Shown here: positions 35,626-44,286 of the stretch, piece after piece
Numbering within the stretch: position 1 is the first letter of the stretch
Layout of the letters: each line of letters begins with the position of its first letter
NCBI GenBank assembly: GCA_021732625.1
Contig: JAKFUP010000069.1
Span: 1 to 45,109, forward strand
Direction: 5' to 3'
Length of the DNA stretch: 45,109 nucleotides
Source: Hyphomicrobiales bacterium
GTDB lineage: Bacteria; Pseudomonadota; Alphaproteobacteria; Rhizobiales; Xanthobacteraceae
Program-made: the position numbers and the translations under genes
The notes under the pieces: model-generated
Told to the model about the DNA's origin: nothing
The model's database searches: none
What the model saw: the letters and a program-made list of their open reading frames with translations, nothing else

Positions 35626-36028
35626 CGAGAGCCACTCCTTGAATTGAAAACGGCCGACGAGCCGCAAAATCGAGATAATCGAGCCGCTATTTGTATCAAA
35701 ACAAACGGGCACCTCGTATGATACGGCACTCAGCCAAGTGATGTTACTAGATCACTTCGCGGATATGTCTCAGGCACTACAAGTTGAACGTCCGGCCGGA
35801 GCACACCAACCACTGCTGCACCTGCGAGAAGAATGCCGATACCGGTAGCGAAAGATACGCTCATGAGAAGGTACTGAAAGCAAATCCCGTCTCGGTATTC
35901 GACAATCCGAATTGCGACTCTAGCGAGCTGGTTACCGCCGAAATATTGAAAGAGTCCTGATGTCCTCCCTGGACAATTTTGTTCTACGAAGCATCTTCAG
36001 CTCTCTTGGCGGAGCTTGAGGTAGTCAG
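35626..36028. other. Spacer with gene relic
   Basis: The stretch between the dehydrogenase start and the aminotransferase stop has no intact gene. It contains a probable MFS-transporter relic at 35730-35983 (listed separately). The first 70 bases hold the ribosome site and presumably the promoter of the dehydrogenase gene. Confidence 0.5.
35730..35983 (-). pseudogene. Probable MFS-transporter relic (head and tail joined)
   Basis: Minus-strand frame one reads FNISAVTSSLESQFGLSNTE then TGFAFSTFS and stops. This looks like the loop after the first helix of a major-facilitator protein. The other frame continues SVSFATGIGILLAGAAVVGV then LRPDVQLVVPE to a stop at 35730, which looks like a last helix and tail. 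The ~350 residues in between are missing. The family guess rests on pattern only. Confidence 0.35.
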
Positions 36029-37222
36029 TTATTCGGCAGCTTGCACCACAGGCGGTGAATTTCCTGCGAGTACATCCATGGCCGCTTCAACGCCGCCTTG
36101 GCGATAAGGTACTCCACGCGCCTTCAGGCCCATTTCCACGCCAGACAGGGTACCAAGGACCGACACGTCGTTGAAATCGCCGAGATGGCCGATGCGAAAA
36201 ACGCAATCGGCCAACGGACCCAATCCGTTGCCCAACGACATGTTCGAGCGGCCGAGGATTTCCTTGCGTAACGCATCCGCGGAATGGCCATCGGGCAATC
36301 GGACCGCAGTGAGGGACGATGAATACTCGGATTCTTTTTTGCACTGGATCTGAAATCCCCAGTGCTGAACCGCGCGGCGGGTCGCGGCGGCGGCACGCTT
36401 GTGTCGTGCGAACACCTGCTCGAGACCCTCGGCGTTCAGCATATCGAGAGCGACTTTGAGGCCCTGCAACAGATTGGTCGATGGCGTATAAGGAAAGAAG
36501 CCCGTCTTGTTCGCCGTAAGCATTTCGTCCCAGCCGAGAAACGACCGCGGGAATTTTGCCGTACGTGACGCTGCAATGGCCTTGTCGGAAACTGCATTGA
36601 AGCCGAGCCCCGGAGGCAGCATCAGACCCTTTTGCGATCCACCGACCGTAACGTCCACGCCCCATTCATCGTGACGGTAATCGATCGACCCGAGCGACGA
36701 GATCGTATCTACGAGAAGCAGTGCAGGATGGCCGGCCCGATCGATCGCGCGACGCACGGCAGCGATGTCCGAAGCGACACCGGTCGAAGTCTCGTTGTGG
36801 ACGACGGCAACCGCCTTGAACGAATGCGTTTTATCTTCACGGAGTCGCGCCTCGATCGCATCAGCATCGACACCCGAGCGCCAATCACTCTTGACGATCT
36901 CCGCATCAAGGCCCAGCGCGGCAGTCATCTTGCTCCACAGCGTGGAAAACCAGCCTGTTTCGAACATAAGTATTTTATCGCCAGGCGACAGCGTATTCAC
37001 GAGCGCGGCTTCCCACGCCCCTGTGCCGGATGTGGGATAGATGATGACGGGATTACTGGTTTTGAAAATCGCGCGAATGCCGGTCAGAACTTCAAGCCCG
37101 AGCTCGGCGAACTCCGGACCGCGATGATCGATCGTCGGCTGGGCGATCGCCGCGAGGATCGGCAACGGGGTGTTGGTCGGCCCCGGGATTTGCAGAAAAT
37201 GGCGTCCAGTATGGTGCTGCAC
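36029..37222 (-). CDS. Alanine/serine-glyoxylate-type aminotransferase
   Basis: The 397-residue class V PLP enzyme has LQIPGPTNTPLPILAAI at the start, PTIDHRGPEFAELG, YPTSGTGAWEAAL (PLP phosphate), VVHNETSTGV, LLLVDTISSLGSID and GGSQKGLMLPPGL (the PLP lysine). It matches serine-glyoxylate or alanine-glyoxylate aminotransferases. GTG 37222 is preferred because AGAGAG lies a few bases upstream; TTG 37246 is possible. With a GST upstream and a LysR gene beyond, it may belong to a small catabolic unit. Confidence 0.82.
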   Translation of the reverse strand: MQHHTGRHFLQIPGPTNTPLPILAAIAQPTIDHRGPEFAELGLEVLTGIRAIFKTSNPVIIYPTSGTGAWEAALVNTLSPGDKILMFETGWFSTLWSKMTAALGLDAEIVKSDWRSGVDADAIEARLREDKTHSFKAVAVVHNETSTGVASDIAAVRRAIDRAGHPALLLVDTISSLGSIDYRHDEWGVDVTVGGSQKGLMLPPGLGFNAVSDKAIAASRTAKFPRSFLGWDEMLTANKTGFFPYTPSTNLLQGLKVALDMLNAEGLEQVFARHKRAAAATRRAVQHWGFQIQCKKESEYSSSLTAVRLPDGHSADALRKEILGRSNMSLGNGLGPLADCVFRIGHLGDFNDVSVLGTLSGVEMGLKARGVPYRQGGVEAAMDVLAGNSPPVVQAAE

Positions 37223-37279
37223 TTTTATTCTCTCTTTGAAGGACAACGTGCTGGTGAAGGCCGCTTGTTCAAGCGCCGT

Positions 37280-37978
37280 TTACGGCAGCCCGTTGCGGCC
37301 GTGCTTACGGAATCCCGGACGCTCCGTCATCAATTCATAGTAGGCAGTGACAGCAGGATAGTCCGGGCGCTTGAGACCGGGATCGGTCAGCATGAACCAT
37401 CGGTTGACGACCAGGCCCATCGGAATATCCGCGATCGTGAAACGATCGCCCATCACGAAGGGGCCATTCTCGGCCAAATGCTTGTTGAGCAAACCGATCA
37501 CATGGATTAGTTCTTTCTGGCCCTGCTCGACATACCACGGATGGTCGTAAGGAAATTCCTTGAGCTGCCCGCCAAGAAATGCGCCGCGCAAGGCGTGAGT
37601 CACATCGTAGGCAACCCAGTCCATCCATTGCTCGATCGCCTGCCTGCCGGCCGGATCCTCGGGATAGAGGTCGATCGCTTTGTGCTTTGCAGCAAGATAA
37701 CGAACGATCGTGTTGGATTCGCGCATCACGCGACCTTCATCGATCACGACAGGGACTTGGCCCGTTAGATTGAGCTCAAGAAATTGGGGAGTGTTGGTCG
37801 GCATGAAGCCACGGCCAAAGTCCTCACGCGTAAAGGGAATTCCTATTTCTTCGCAAACCCACAAGACCTTTCGCACATTGAATGAGTTCTTGCGACCGAG
37901 GACACGGAGCGGGCCGGTCGACGACGGTTCCGGCGCCCCGCGCGCAGTTGCTGGCCTTGAATGGATAATATCCGTCAT
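37280..37978 (-). CDS. Glutathione S-transferase
   Basis: The 232-residue protein has an N-terminal thioredoxin-like GST domain (LRVLGRKNSFNVRKVLWVCE; cis-Pro and glutathione-binding GQVPVVIDEG, then MRESNTIVRYLA). An all-helical C-terminal domain follows (GDRFTIADIPMGL, the N-capping box). About 20 extra residues precede the domain. The class is probably beta or theta-like; the substrate is unknown. It lies divergent from the LysR regulator, 94 bases apart, and is a likely target of it. Confidence 0.88.
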   Translation of the reverse strand: MTDIIHSRPATARGAPEPSSTGPLRVLGRKNSFNVRKVLWVCEEIGIPFTREDFGRGFMPTNTPQFLELNLTGQVPVVIDEGRVMRESNTIVRYLAAKHKAIDLYPEDPAGRQAIEQWMDWVAYDVTHALRGAFLGGQLKEFPYDHPWYVEQGQKELIHVIGLLNKHLAENGPFVMGDRFTIADIPMGLVVNRWFMLTDPGLKRPDYPAVTAYYELMTERPGFRKHGRNGLP

Positions 37979-38072
37979 TGTTCTCTCCCGGCAGTTTCTG
38001 ATTTGCCTTATTGAATGCAGGAAGGATTGCTGTGTAAAATTGAAATATCGTATAGATTAATGAGTTAATCAG

Positions 38073-38981
38073 ATGAATGTAGCCCTTCGACAGCTGCGCG
38101 CTTTTCTTGCGGTAGCGCGCCGCGGCAGCTTCAGCCGCGCTGCGGAAGACATCGGCGTCTCGCAGAGCGCGCTCAGCCTTTCCGTCCGGCATCTCGAAAA
38201 TGAGCTCGGCCTAAAATTGCTCGACCGCACGACGCGCCAGGTCACACTGACCAACATCGGGGAAACACTCGTTGCCACCAGTTCACGTCTGATCGACGAA
38301 TTAGACGTCACTTTGCGGGAGCTGCGCGACATCGGACAACAACGGCGCGGGCGCGTGGTGATGGCATGCGTGCCGTCGGTCGCAAGAGGGCTGATGCCGA
38401 AATGCGTGGAGTACTGCTCGGAGAAGTGGCCGAGCATCTCGCTCAGCATCAACGATATCGCAGCCAGCGAAGTGGTTCGAAAAGTCTCACTGGGCGAGAT
38501 GGAGTTTGGTCTTGCGAGTGGCGACATTGGCAGCGCCGAACTCGATATTTATCCGCTGATGGAGGATCCATTCTGCCTTGTCTGCCGCAAGGACGACTCT
38601 TGGGCCAGAAAGAGCAGCGTCTCATGGACACAACTCACCGGCCGTCGGCTACTGATGCTCAACAACACGTCAGGAAGCCGGCAAGTCATCGAAACAACGC
38701 TCAAACAGAGCGGCGTTCGCGTTGATGTCTTTCTTGAACTGGCACAACCAAGCTCGATCCACGCCATGGTGGAAGCCGGACTCGGCGTCGCCGTAATTCC
38801 CAGACTTGCAGCACCAGGGCGCAATGACCCTACCCTCGTTACGCGGCGCATGTCCAAGCCAGCGGTAACCCGAACGATTCTTCTATTCCGACGAAAAGAT
38901 CGGTCGTTATCGCCGGCGGCGGCGGCGGTCTGGGGCGCGCTGATTGAACTCTATGGTAAGGGGAAAAGGGAATCGCCATAG
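38073..38981 (+). CDS. LysR-family transcriptional regulator
   Basis: This 302-residue regulator has an N-terminal winged helix-turn-helix (MNVALRQLRAFLAVARRGSF, then RAAEDIGVSQSALS and LLDRTTRQVTLT). A substrate-binding effector domain from residue 90 includes RGRVVMACVPSVARG and EAGLGVAVIPRLAAP. It faces the GST and aminotransferase genes across a short shared spacer, the usual layout for a LysR regulator controlling its neighbour. The inducer is unknown. Confidence 0.88.
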   Translation: MNVALRQLRAFLAVARRGSFSRAAEDIGVSQSALSLSVRHLENELGLKLLDRTTRQVTLTNIGETLVATSSRLIDELDVTLRELRDIGQQRRGRVVMACVPSVARGLMPKCVEYCSEKWPSISLSINDIAASEVVRKVSLGEMEFGLASGDIGSAELDIYPLMEDPFCLVCRKDDSWARKSSVSWTQLTGRRLLMLNNTSGSRQVIETTLKQSGVRVDVFLELAQPSSIHAMVEAGLGVAVIPRLAAPGRNDPTLVTRRMSKPAVTRTILLFRRKDRSLSPAAAAVWGALIELYGKGKRESP

Positions 38982-38986
38982 ACCCA

Positions 38987-41236
38987 TCAACTCCCCTCAC
39001 CGTTGGAGACGAGCAATGTAGACACTTTGGACGTTTTTAGAACGGACGCTGCAACTCCGCCAAAGTCGAGTGAATCTCCTTCGATACGATCGACTCCCAT
39101 GACCACCAGATCGGCTCCGCAATCCTTGATCTCACGCAGGATCGCATCATCCGGAGCGGCGCTTGCATGGATCGATGTCGTGATTTCGACATTGTAACGC
39201 GTCGCCAGAACCTCGATGTCCTTTAGAATTTCCTCTTCGCGCGATAGTGATATGCTTGGAGACGACCTGCGTGAACCTTTGTCTCTCGTCGTCGATACGC
39301 ACATCACGCGGAGCGACGTCGCGCTGTAGCGCGCCAATGCGATTGCAGTTTCCGCGCCCCTGCGCGACACGCCGCTGCCCGAGACCGGCACCAAAATCTT
39401 GAACGCGCTTCGCTCAGTCTGTTTGAGATGAATTCCTTTCCCTGCAACGATGGCCAGAGGCCCTCCGAACTCAGCAGTTACGGCATCGATTTTTGAATCG
39501 AGCTTCCCTTTTCCACCAAGCGTATCATTCAAGCCAACCACAAGAAGATCGAATCCTTTCCGGGCCTCGTCCGCAACAGCGTCACCAGCTTTCTTTTGCC
39601 TGACGCGCGTTGTCACATCTACTTTTCGCGTGGCTTCCTCATCCAGATCTGAAACGAACTTTGCAGCGCTCTTCACTGTAGATTCGTGACTTTCATCTTC
39701 CTCGCGCTTTTTTTCCTGGTTCTTTGCGCGTGAGCCAACATGCAGCACGGTGATTGGCGTTCCCCGAGCACCACCGAGAAGACCTGCAATATGCGCAGCA
39801 AATTTTGCGTTCTCACTCTCGTCGACCGCGAGTAATAGACGTTCAAGATTTGCAACAAAGCCCTTCTCTTCAATTTCTTCGCGCTCCAGGCGCGCCTTCT
39901 CATCCTTGTTTAACGGCAACCGGGCAAGCGCTGCACGCAACATGGGCGGCATCGCCATCGTCGTGGCGATCGCCATCGTCACGATCATCGAGAACATGTT
40001 CTCGCTCAGAACGCCCATTGAAAGTCCTATGGTGGCGATGATGACTTCAGTCGACCCCCTCGCATTCATTCCGCTCGCGAGAGCAAAAGATTCTCGCTTG
40101 CTCAATCCTCCAAGAGCTCCACCCAGGAATGCACCTCCGAACTTCCCAACACTTGCAATCACCACCAACGTTACGGTCAGAAGGAGCAGGTACGGGTCCT
40201 TCAAAACCGTCAGATCGGCGCTCAGGCCAGCCAGCCCGAAGAACACAGGCATAAAGAGGCTGGTGATCAGGCCACGCAGGCGCTCGTCGATCTGCTTGGT
40301 CAGGATGGGAGACTCGCCGACAAGCACGCCGGCGACAAACGCACCGAGAACCGTGTGTACGCCGATCAGATGCGTCGCGAGCGACATCACGCTCATGAGC
40401 AGCAGGATCACCGTGATCACGGCAGCAGAGCTGACCAGATTGTCATTGGCCCACCGAATGAGCTGGAAGACCAATCGGCGGCCTATGGTGAAACTAAAGG
40501 CCAAGAAGGCCAATGTGCCGAGGATAGCCTGCGACAAAGAGACGAAGTCGAGCGTCCCTCGCGATGCCAGACTAAAAATGATAGCAATGATGATCCAGCC
40601 AATGGTGTCGTCAATCACGGCCGTCGCTACAATAATTTGTCCGACGTTGCGCCGGGTAAAGTTCATCTCGCGAACGACAACAGCCACGATCTTCACTGAG
40701 GAAATAGACAACGCCGTGCCAAGAAAAAGCGAAGCAACAAGACGTTGCTCCGGGTGTGGCAATAGAGTTTCCGGCAAGAATTGTCCGACGGCGAAACCGC
40801 AACAGAAAGGGACGACGATGCCTGCAATTGAAACCGTGATCGCGGCCCGCCCTACTTTTCGCACGAGCTTGAGGTCCGTCTCCATGCCTGTGAGTAGCAA
40901 GAGCAACAGAATTCCGACCTGGGCGATCCCGTCGATCAGCGCCTTCTGCTCAGGCATGGCCGGGAAAATGAGGCTCTGCGCCTGCGGCCAGACCCAACCA
41001 AACAATGACGGTCCAAGCAACAATCCAGCGAGAAGCTCACCGATAACGGATGGCTGACCGATCCGCTGCATGAGCTCACCGAGGCCGCGACCGACTGCAA
41101 TCAGAAGGGCGATTTGTACAACCAGGATAAATTCCGAGGGCTTTCCGGATTTCTCTCCAGCGGCTTCAGCAAGGGTAACCGTGAGCAGCACTGCGGCACA
41201 CGCCCATAAGACCGACCGAAACGCCAGCCAATTCAT
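38987..41236 (-). CDS. CPA2 cation:proton antiporter with tandem USP domains
   Basis: The 749-residue protein begins with a signal-like helix (to residue 26), then 11-13 membrane helices of the KefB/NhaA-like CPA2 fold (IGQPSVIGELLAGLLLGPSL; AVIDDTIGWIIIAI with the DD pair; ARGSTEVIIATIGL). From about residue 460 come two universal-stress-protein domains, starting ERLLLAVDESENAKFAAHI and FKILVPVSGSGVSRRGAE and ending DLVVMGVDRIEGDSLDFGG. It probably exchanges Na+ or K+ for protons under nucleotide-sensing control. It is convergent with LysR (five bases), and a possible EcfG promoter lies upstream. Confidence 0.87.
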   Translation of the reverse strand: MNWLAFRSVLWACAAVLLTVTLAEAAGEKSGKPSEFILVVQIALLIAVGRGLGELMQRIGQPSVIGELLAGLLLGPSLFGWVWPQAQSLIFPAMPEQKALIDGIAQVGILLLLLLTGMETDLKLVRKVGRAAITVSIAGIVVPFCCGFAVGQFLPETLLPHPEQRLVASLFLGTALSISSVKIVAVVVREMNFTRRNVGQIIVATAVIDDTIGWIIIAIIFSLASRGTLDFVSLSQAILGTLAFLAFSFTIGRRLVFQLIRWANDNLVSSAAVITVILLLMSVMSLATHLIGVHTVLGAFVAGVLVGESPILTKQIDERLRGLITSLFMPVFFGLAGLSADLTVLKDPYLLLLTVTLVVIASVGKFGGAFLGGALGGLSKRESFALASGMNARGSTEVIIATIGLSMGVLSENMFSMIVTMAIATTMAMPPMLRAALARLPLNKDEKARLEREEIEEKGFVANLERLLLAVDESENAKFAAHIAGLLGGARGTPITVLHVGSRAKNQEKKREEDESHESTVKSAAKFVSDLDEEATRKVDVTTRVRQKKAGDAVADEARKGFDLLVVGLNDTLGGKGKLDSKIDAVTAEFGGPLAIVAGKGIHLKQTERSAFKILVPVSGSGVSRRGAETAIALARYSATSLRVMCVSTTRDKGSRRSSPSISLSREEEILKDIEVLATRYNVEITTSIHASAAPDDAILREIKDCGADLVVMGVDRIEGDSLDFGGVAASVLKTSKVSTLLVSNGEGS

Positions 41237-41295
41237 TCTTTTATGCCCCAGACCTGCTTGACCCCAGAATTGCCAGTTCTGTCCTCACGAGAGTG

Positions 41296-41320
41296 AACTA
41301 TCGGGAGGCGGAAGCGTTCC
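41296..41320 (-). promoter_or_regulatory. Possible EcfG-type promoter for the antiporter
   Basis: On the minus strand GGAAC (41320-41316), sixteen bases, then AGTT (41299-41296) match the stress sigma consensus except for the first -10 base. It is 60 bases before the antiporter ATG. Moderate support only. Confidence 0.35.
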
Positions 41321-41403
41321 CTTATTGCTTAATCCCGAAGCAGGTCCACTCCAATGGCATTGGGTAACCGAATCCCGCCTTCCCAGATTATTGAGCAAAG
41401 AAA

Positions 41404-41847
41404 ATGGCAGGAAAATCAGCTGCGGCAGCCGTTGAAACCCAGAGCAAAAAAGTCGCTGACAGCGCAAGAAGGCTGAACGAAAGCTCGGTCCGCATTGAAG
41501 ACAGCGCAGATCGGCGAACGGAATTGGCATCCAACCGGACAGCCCTGGCTGCCGAGCGGACTTACAGCGCGTGGATTCGGACTGGATTACTCTCGCTTGC
41601 AAGCGGTGTTGGCGCAAAAGGCGCGCTCGCGGGCCTTATTCCAACGTGGGCTATTCTGTTGGACAGCAGCGCGCTGATTGCCTTCAGTGTATTTTGCTTC
41701 TGCGTCGCGGTCTGGCGGATGGACAATACGGGTGCGACAAGGCCCGGCCCCGACGTTGCCCGGCTTGATGCACGCATTCTGGTCGCGATGAGCGCATTCC
41801 TGTCGATTGTATCTCTTGCTGCACTCTGGGGGATTTGGCTCATCTGA
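41404..41847 (+). CDS. DUF202-family membrane protein
   Basis: This 147-residue protein has a charged, polar N-terminus to about residue 40, then the DUF202 hallmark ELASNRTALAAERTYSAWIR. Three membrane helices follow (LLSLASGVGAKGALAGL; ALIAFSVFCFCVAVW; AFLSIVSLAALWGIWLI). Such proteins (YidH-like) sit in the inner membrane and have no established function. It is divergent from the antiporter gene, sharing a 167-bp spacer. Confidence 0.8.
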   Translation: MAGKSAAAAVETQSKKVADSARRLNESSVRIEDSADRRTELASNRTALAAERTYSAWIRTGLLSLASGVGAKGALAGLIPTWAILLDSSALIAFSVFCFCVAVWRMDNTGATRPGPDVARLDARILVAMSAFLSIVSLAALWGIWLI

Positions 41848-42050
41848 AATCAATCTCTCAAAAATCCCAGATCATCATTGATTTTAGGACCGCGCGTTAT
41901 GAGAGGCGGCATCCCTCAGCCGGATATCCTAGCCCGAAGATATTTCGCGACAGCATATCCTTATCCTTTTTAGCTCAACGTCAATAAACAAGGCTATTAC
42001 CGCTTGTCCCGCGCTATAAGGAATGTGCTTGTAAAAGGGATTCTGCTGGG

Positions 42051-42821
42051 ATGGAAACAAAAGAGCTTAAACTGACGTCAACCGCAATCGCCTCTCTCGC
42101 CAAGCGCCAATGGCGGGATTACCAGGAATGCAAGCCCGGCCGATATTTTGCAGAGCCTGATGCTTCACTCACACTTGATGACGCATACGCCGTACAGATG
42201 GGGGTGGCCGATTTGCGACGCGAGGCTGGCGATAATGTTGCCGGATACAAAGTTGGATGCATTGGGCCGGGCGTGGTCAGTCAATTCGGCATGAGCGGTC
42301 CGATACATGCGCGCATTTTCCGCAGCGAGCTGCGAAAGTCTGGCGACATACTGAAGCATGATGCCTACGCCAATCTGGCGATCGAGGGCGAAATGGCTGT
42401 TCGCATTGGAGCCGACGGCTCAATTGAAACAGCCTTCCCTGTCATTGAACTTCATCATTTTGTCTTTCGCGGGGCGCGCAAGACGCTTCCTGAACTTGTG
42501 GCTAACAACGGAATTAACGCAGGTGTCGTCTTGCCCAATGAAGCCGCAACGAAAGCGCATGACGATTGGTCGGCGTCGCGCAAGTTGTCGATCTCGATCA
42601 ATGGCGCAATAATCGATACTGGAGACCTATGGGCAATGGCAGGCGGTGCTCTTGAAGCAATCGAGTGGCTAAGGACTGACCTCGCGCGGTTCGGCGGTTC
42701 GATCAAGCCCGGCGATCTCATACTTGTCGGCACGCCTCTGGGACTGCATCCGGTAAAGCCGGAAGACAGTGTCGTCGTTTCCGTCGATGGACACGATTAC
42801 GTCGAATGCCACATCGCGTGA
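42051..42821 (+). CDS. 2-keto-4-pentenoate hydratase/FAH-superfamily enzyme
   Basis: The 256-residue protein resembles MhpD-type hydratases: LTLDDAYAVQMGVADLR near residue 45, AGYKVGCIGPGV, the metal-ligand region ANLAIEGEMAVRIG, ELVANNGINAGVVLP, and a C-terminal GDLILVGTPLGLHPVKPED. The family hydrates 2-oxo-dienoates or decarboxylates oxaloacetate-like acids in meta-cleavage pathways. No pathway partners are adjacent, so the substrate is open. GGG about six bases before ATG 42051 supports the start. Confidence 0.85.
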   Translation: METKELKLTSTAIASLAKRQWRDYQECKPGRYFAEPDASLTLDDAYAVQMGVADLRREAGDNVAGYKVGCIGPGVVSQFGMSGPIHARIFRSELRKSGDILKHDAYANLAIEGEMAVRIGADGSIETAFPVIELHHFVFRGARKTLPELVANNGINAGVVLPNEAATKAHDDWSASRKLSISINGAIIDTGDLWAMAGGALEAIEWLRTDLARFGGSIKPGDLILVGTPLGLHPVKPEDSVVVSVDGHDYVECHIA

Positions 42822-43079
42822 GCGGTGAGATTTTTATCACAATCAGCATATCGACGGCTCCCAAGATTATTTTTGCGCGGCGGTAGCATACAGCCGGGCC
42901 GCCAAGCAAAACCTCTCGGAATTGCATCTCCAGCCCACGTTTGTGCGATTGTAAACTCCGGTTGACTCTTCGGGTGGAGAAACCAAAATAAGAACATAGA
43001 CGCCCTGTATTTGCCGATCTCACTGCCCAGAAACCTCAAGAACAAAGTCGCCGAATCGATCGAGGCAATATGAGATGGA

Positions 43080-43427
43080 ATGGACGCAATCATGAACGCC
43101 GATGACAACTTGCATGATGGCACGACAGAAGCCCGGCCTCATCATTCGATTGGCGGAAGCCGCAAGTACATGTGCGAGCCGATTGATATCGATCCGCATC
43201 AACTGTCGGTTTTCGACCGTGAGGTCGATGCGCTGCGCCTTATCCTTGGCCGCAAGAACATCATGGTTGTCGACGAGCTTCGCAAAGAGCTAGAGGCCCT
43301 TCCTGAGGAAGAGTATCACAAGCTCGGTTATTATAATCGCTGGATACGATCGATCGTCGCCAACCTGCTCAAGAAGGGTGTCCTGACGGAAGCTGAAATC
43401 CGGTCAGCAGCGGAAAAAAAGCAATGA
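43080..43427 (+). CDS. Split nitrile-hydratase-like beta subunit, N-terminal part (ScnB-like)
   Basis: This 115-residue protein corresponds to the N-terminal half of a nitrile hydratase beta subunit. It has a HHSIGGSRKY-type start (the family's HDxGG region), FDREVDALRLILG, and YYNRWIRSIVANLLKKGVLT, the conserved helical motif. In thiocyanate hydrolase and toyocamycin nitrile hydratase this half is a separate protein, and the order beta-N, beta-C, metal subunit matches scnB-scnA-scnC. Its stop overlaps the next ATG (ATGA). ATG 43092 is an alternative start. Which substrate is used cannot be read from sequence. Confidence 0.7.
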   Translation: MDAIMNADDNLHDGTTEARPHHSIGGSRKYMCEPIDIDPHQLSVFDREVDALRLILGRKNIMVVDELRKELEALPEEEYHKLGYYNRWIRSIVANLLKKGVLTEAEIRSAAEKKQ

Positions 43428-43708
43428 TGTTTGCACCCGGCGACAAGGTCCACGTCCGATACGATTGGCCGGAATCTCGTGGCCAGGTCCATATCCGCTC
43501 GCCCCACTATATCCGCGGAAAGACGGGGCACATCGTCCGCCATCTGGGTGACTTTCCAAACCCCGAAGACCTTGCATTCGCGCGGCCGGCTCCGCTGCGG
43601 GAACTCTATCATGTCGCTTTCCCGCTCAACGATATCTGGCCGGGAGAAAACAGGGATACGGACACGGTCGTGGTTGAAGTCTACGAACATTGGCTGGAGC
43701 GGCGATGA
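43424..43708 (+). CDS. Split nitrile-hydratase-like beta subunit, C-terminal SH3-like part (ScnA-like)
   Basis: This 94-residue protein is the SH3-like barrel of nitrile hydratase beta: FAPGDKVHVRYDWPES, SPHYIRGKTGHIVRHLGDFP, and LYHVAFPLNDIWPG through VVVEVYEHWLERR. In ordinary nitrile hydratases this domain is fused to the preceding half. It overlaps both neighbours by ATGA junctions, so the three subunits should be made in equal amounts. Confidence 0.72.
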   Translation: MMFAPGDKVHVRYDWPESRGQVHIRSPHYIRGKTGHIVRHLGDFPNPEDLAFARPAPLRELYHVAFPLNDIWPGENRDTDTVVVEVYEHWLERR

Positions 43709-44286
43709 CCCTGTTTCAGGAATTCAAGAGCGAAGAAGTCCTTGCGGCGGTGCTGAGAGTACTGAAGGCCAAAGAGATACTGACCGATGACGAACTGGTC
43801 GCTCAGATGGCATCCACCGACAGTGCGAATCCCGGACAGGGCGCGCGAATGGTTGCAAAAGCCTGGCTCGATCCCGTTTACAAGTCGCAGATGCTGACCA
43901 ACGGGACGCGTGCCGCCGAGATGATCGGCATACCGATGTTGGGCATGCCGCCACTTGGCGTCCTGGAGAACGTAGGTAACATCCATAATCTGGTCGTGTG
44001 CACGCTGTGCAGTTGCTATCCGAGAGCCGTGCTGGGCTATCCGCCCTATTGGTTCAAGTCGGCAACATATCGTTCCCGTGCTGTGAGAGATCCGCGGGGC
44101 TTGCTGGCGGAATTCAACACGACGCTGGCTGACAACGTCATCATCAATGTCGTCGATTCAACGGCCGATTACCGATGGATGGTCCTGCCGCAGCGGCCGG
44201 AAGGAACCGATGGCTGGTCGGAAGAACAACTTGCCAAAATCGTGACGCTTGGCGACATGATCGGAGTTTCGCTTCCAAGAGCTTGA
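43705..44286 (+). CDS. Cobalt-type nitrile hydratase alpha / thiocyanate hydrolase gamma-like subunit
   Basis: The 193-residue metal-binding subunit has the claw motif VVCTLCSCYPRAVLG, with C99, C102 and C104. Threonine after the first cysteine points to cobalt rather than iron. The conserved C-terminal stretches FKSATYRSRAVRDPRG and MVLPQRPEGTDGWSEEQL are present. Oddly, the usual Trp-Pro after the claw tyrosine (YPWPVLGLPP) is YPRAVLGYPP, which would alter the substrate pocket. No activator (P15K/P14K-type) gene is visible in the window. It is either thiocyanate hydrolase, a split nitrile hydratase, or a new specificity. Confidence 0.75.
   Translation: MTLFQEFKSEEVLAAVLRVLKAKEILTDDELVAQMASTDSANPGQGARMVAKAWLDPVYKSQMLTNGTRAAEMIGIPMLGMPPLGVLENVGNIHNLVVCTLCSCYPRAVLGYPPYWFKSATYRSRAVRDPRGLLAEFNTTLADNVIINVVDSTADYRWMVLPQRPEGTDGWSEEQLAKIVTLGDMIGVSLPRA

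Noticed and set aside
39750-41057. A 435-codon open frame on the plus strand opposite the antiporter gene
   Set aside because: It is a shadow of the antisense strand: low-complexity Arg/Thr/Ser composition, no domain, no ribosome site. The minus-strand protein has clear family motifs.
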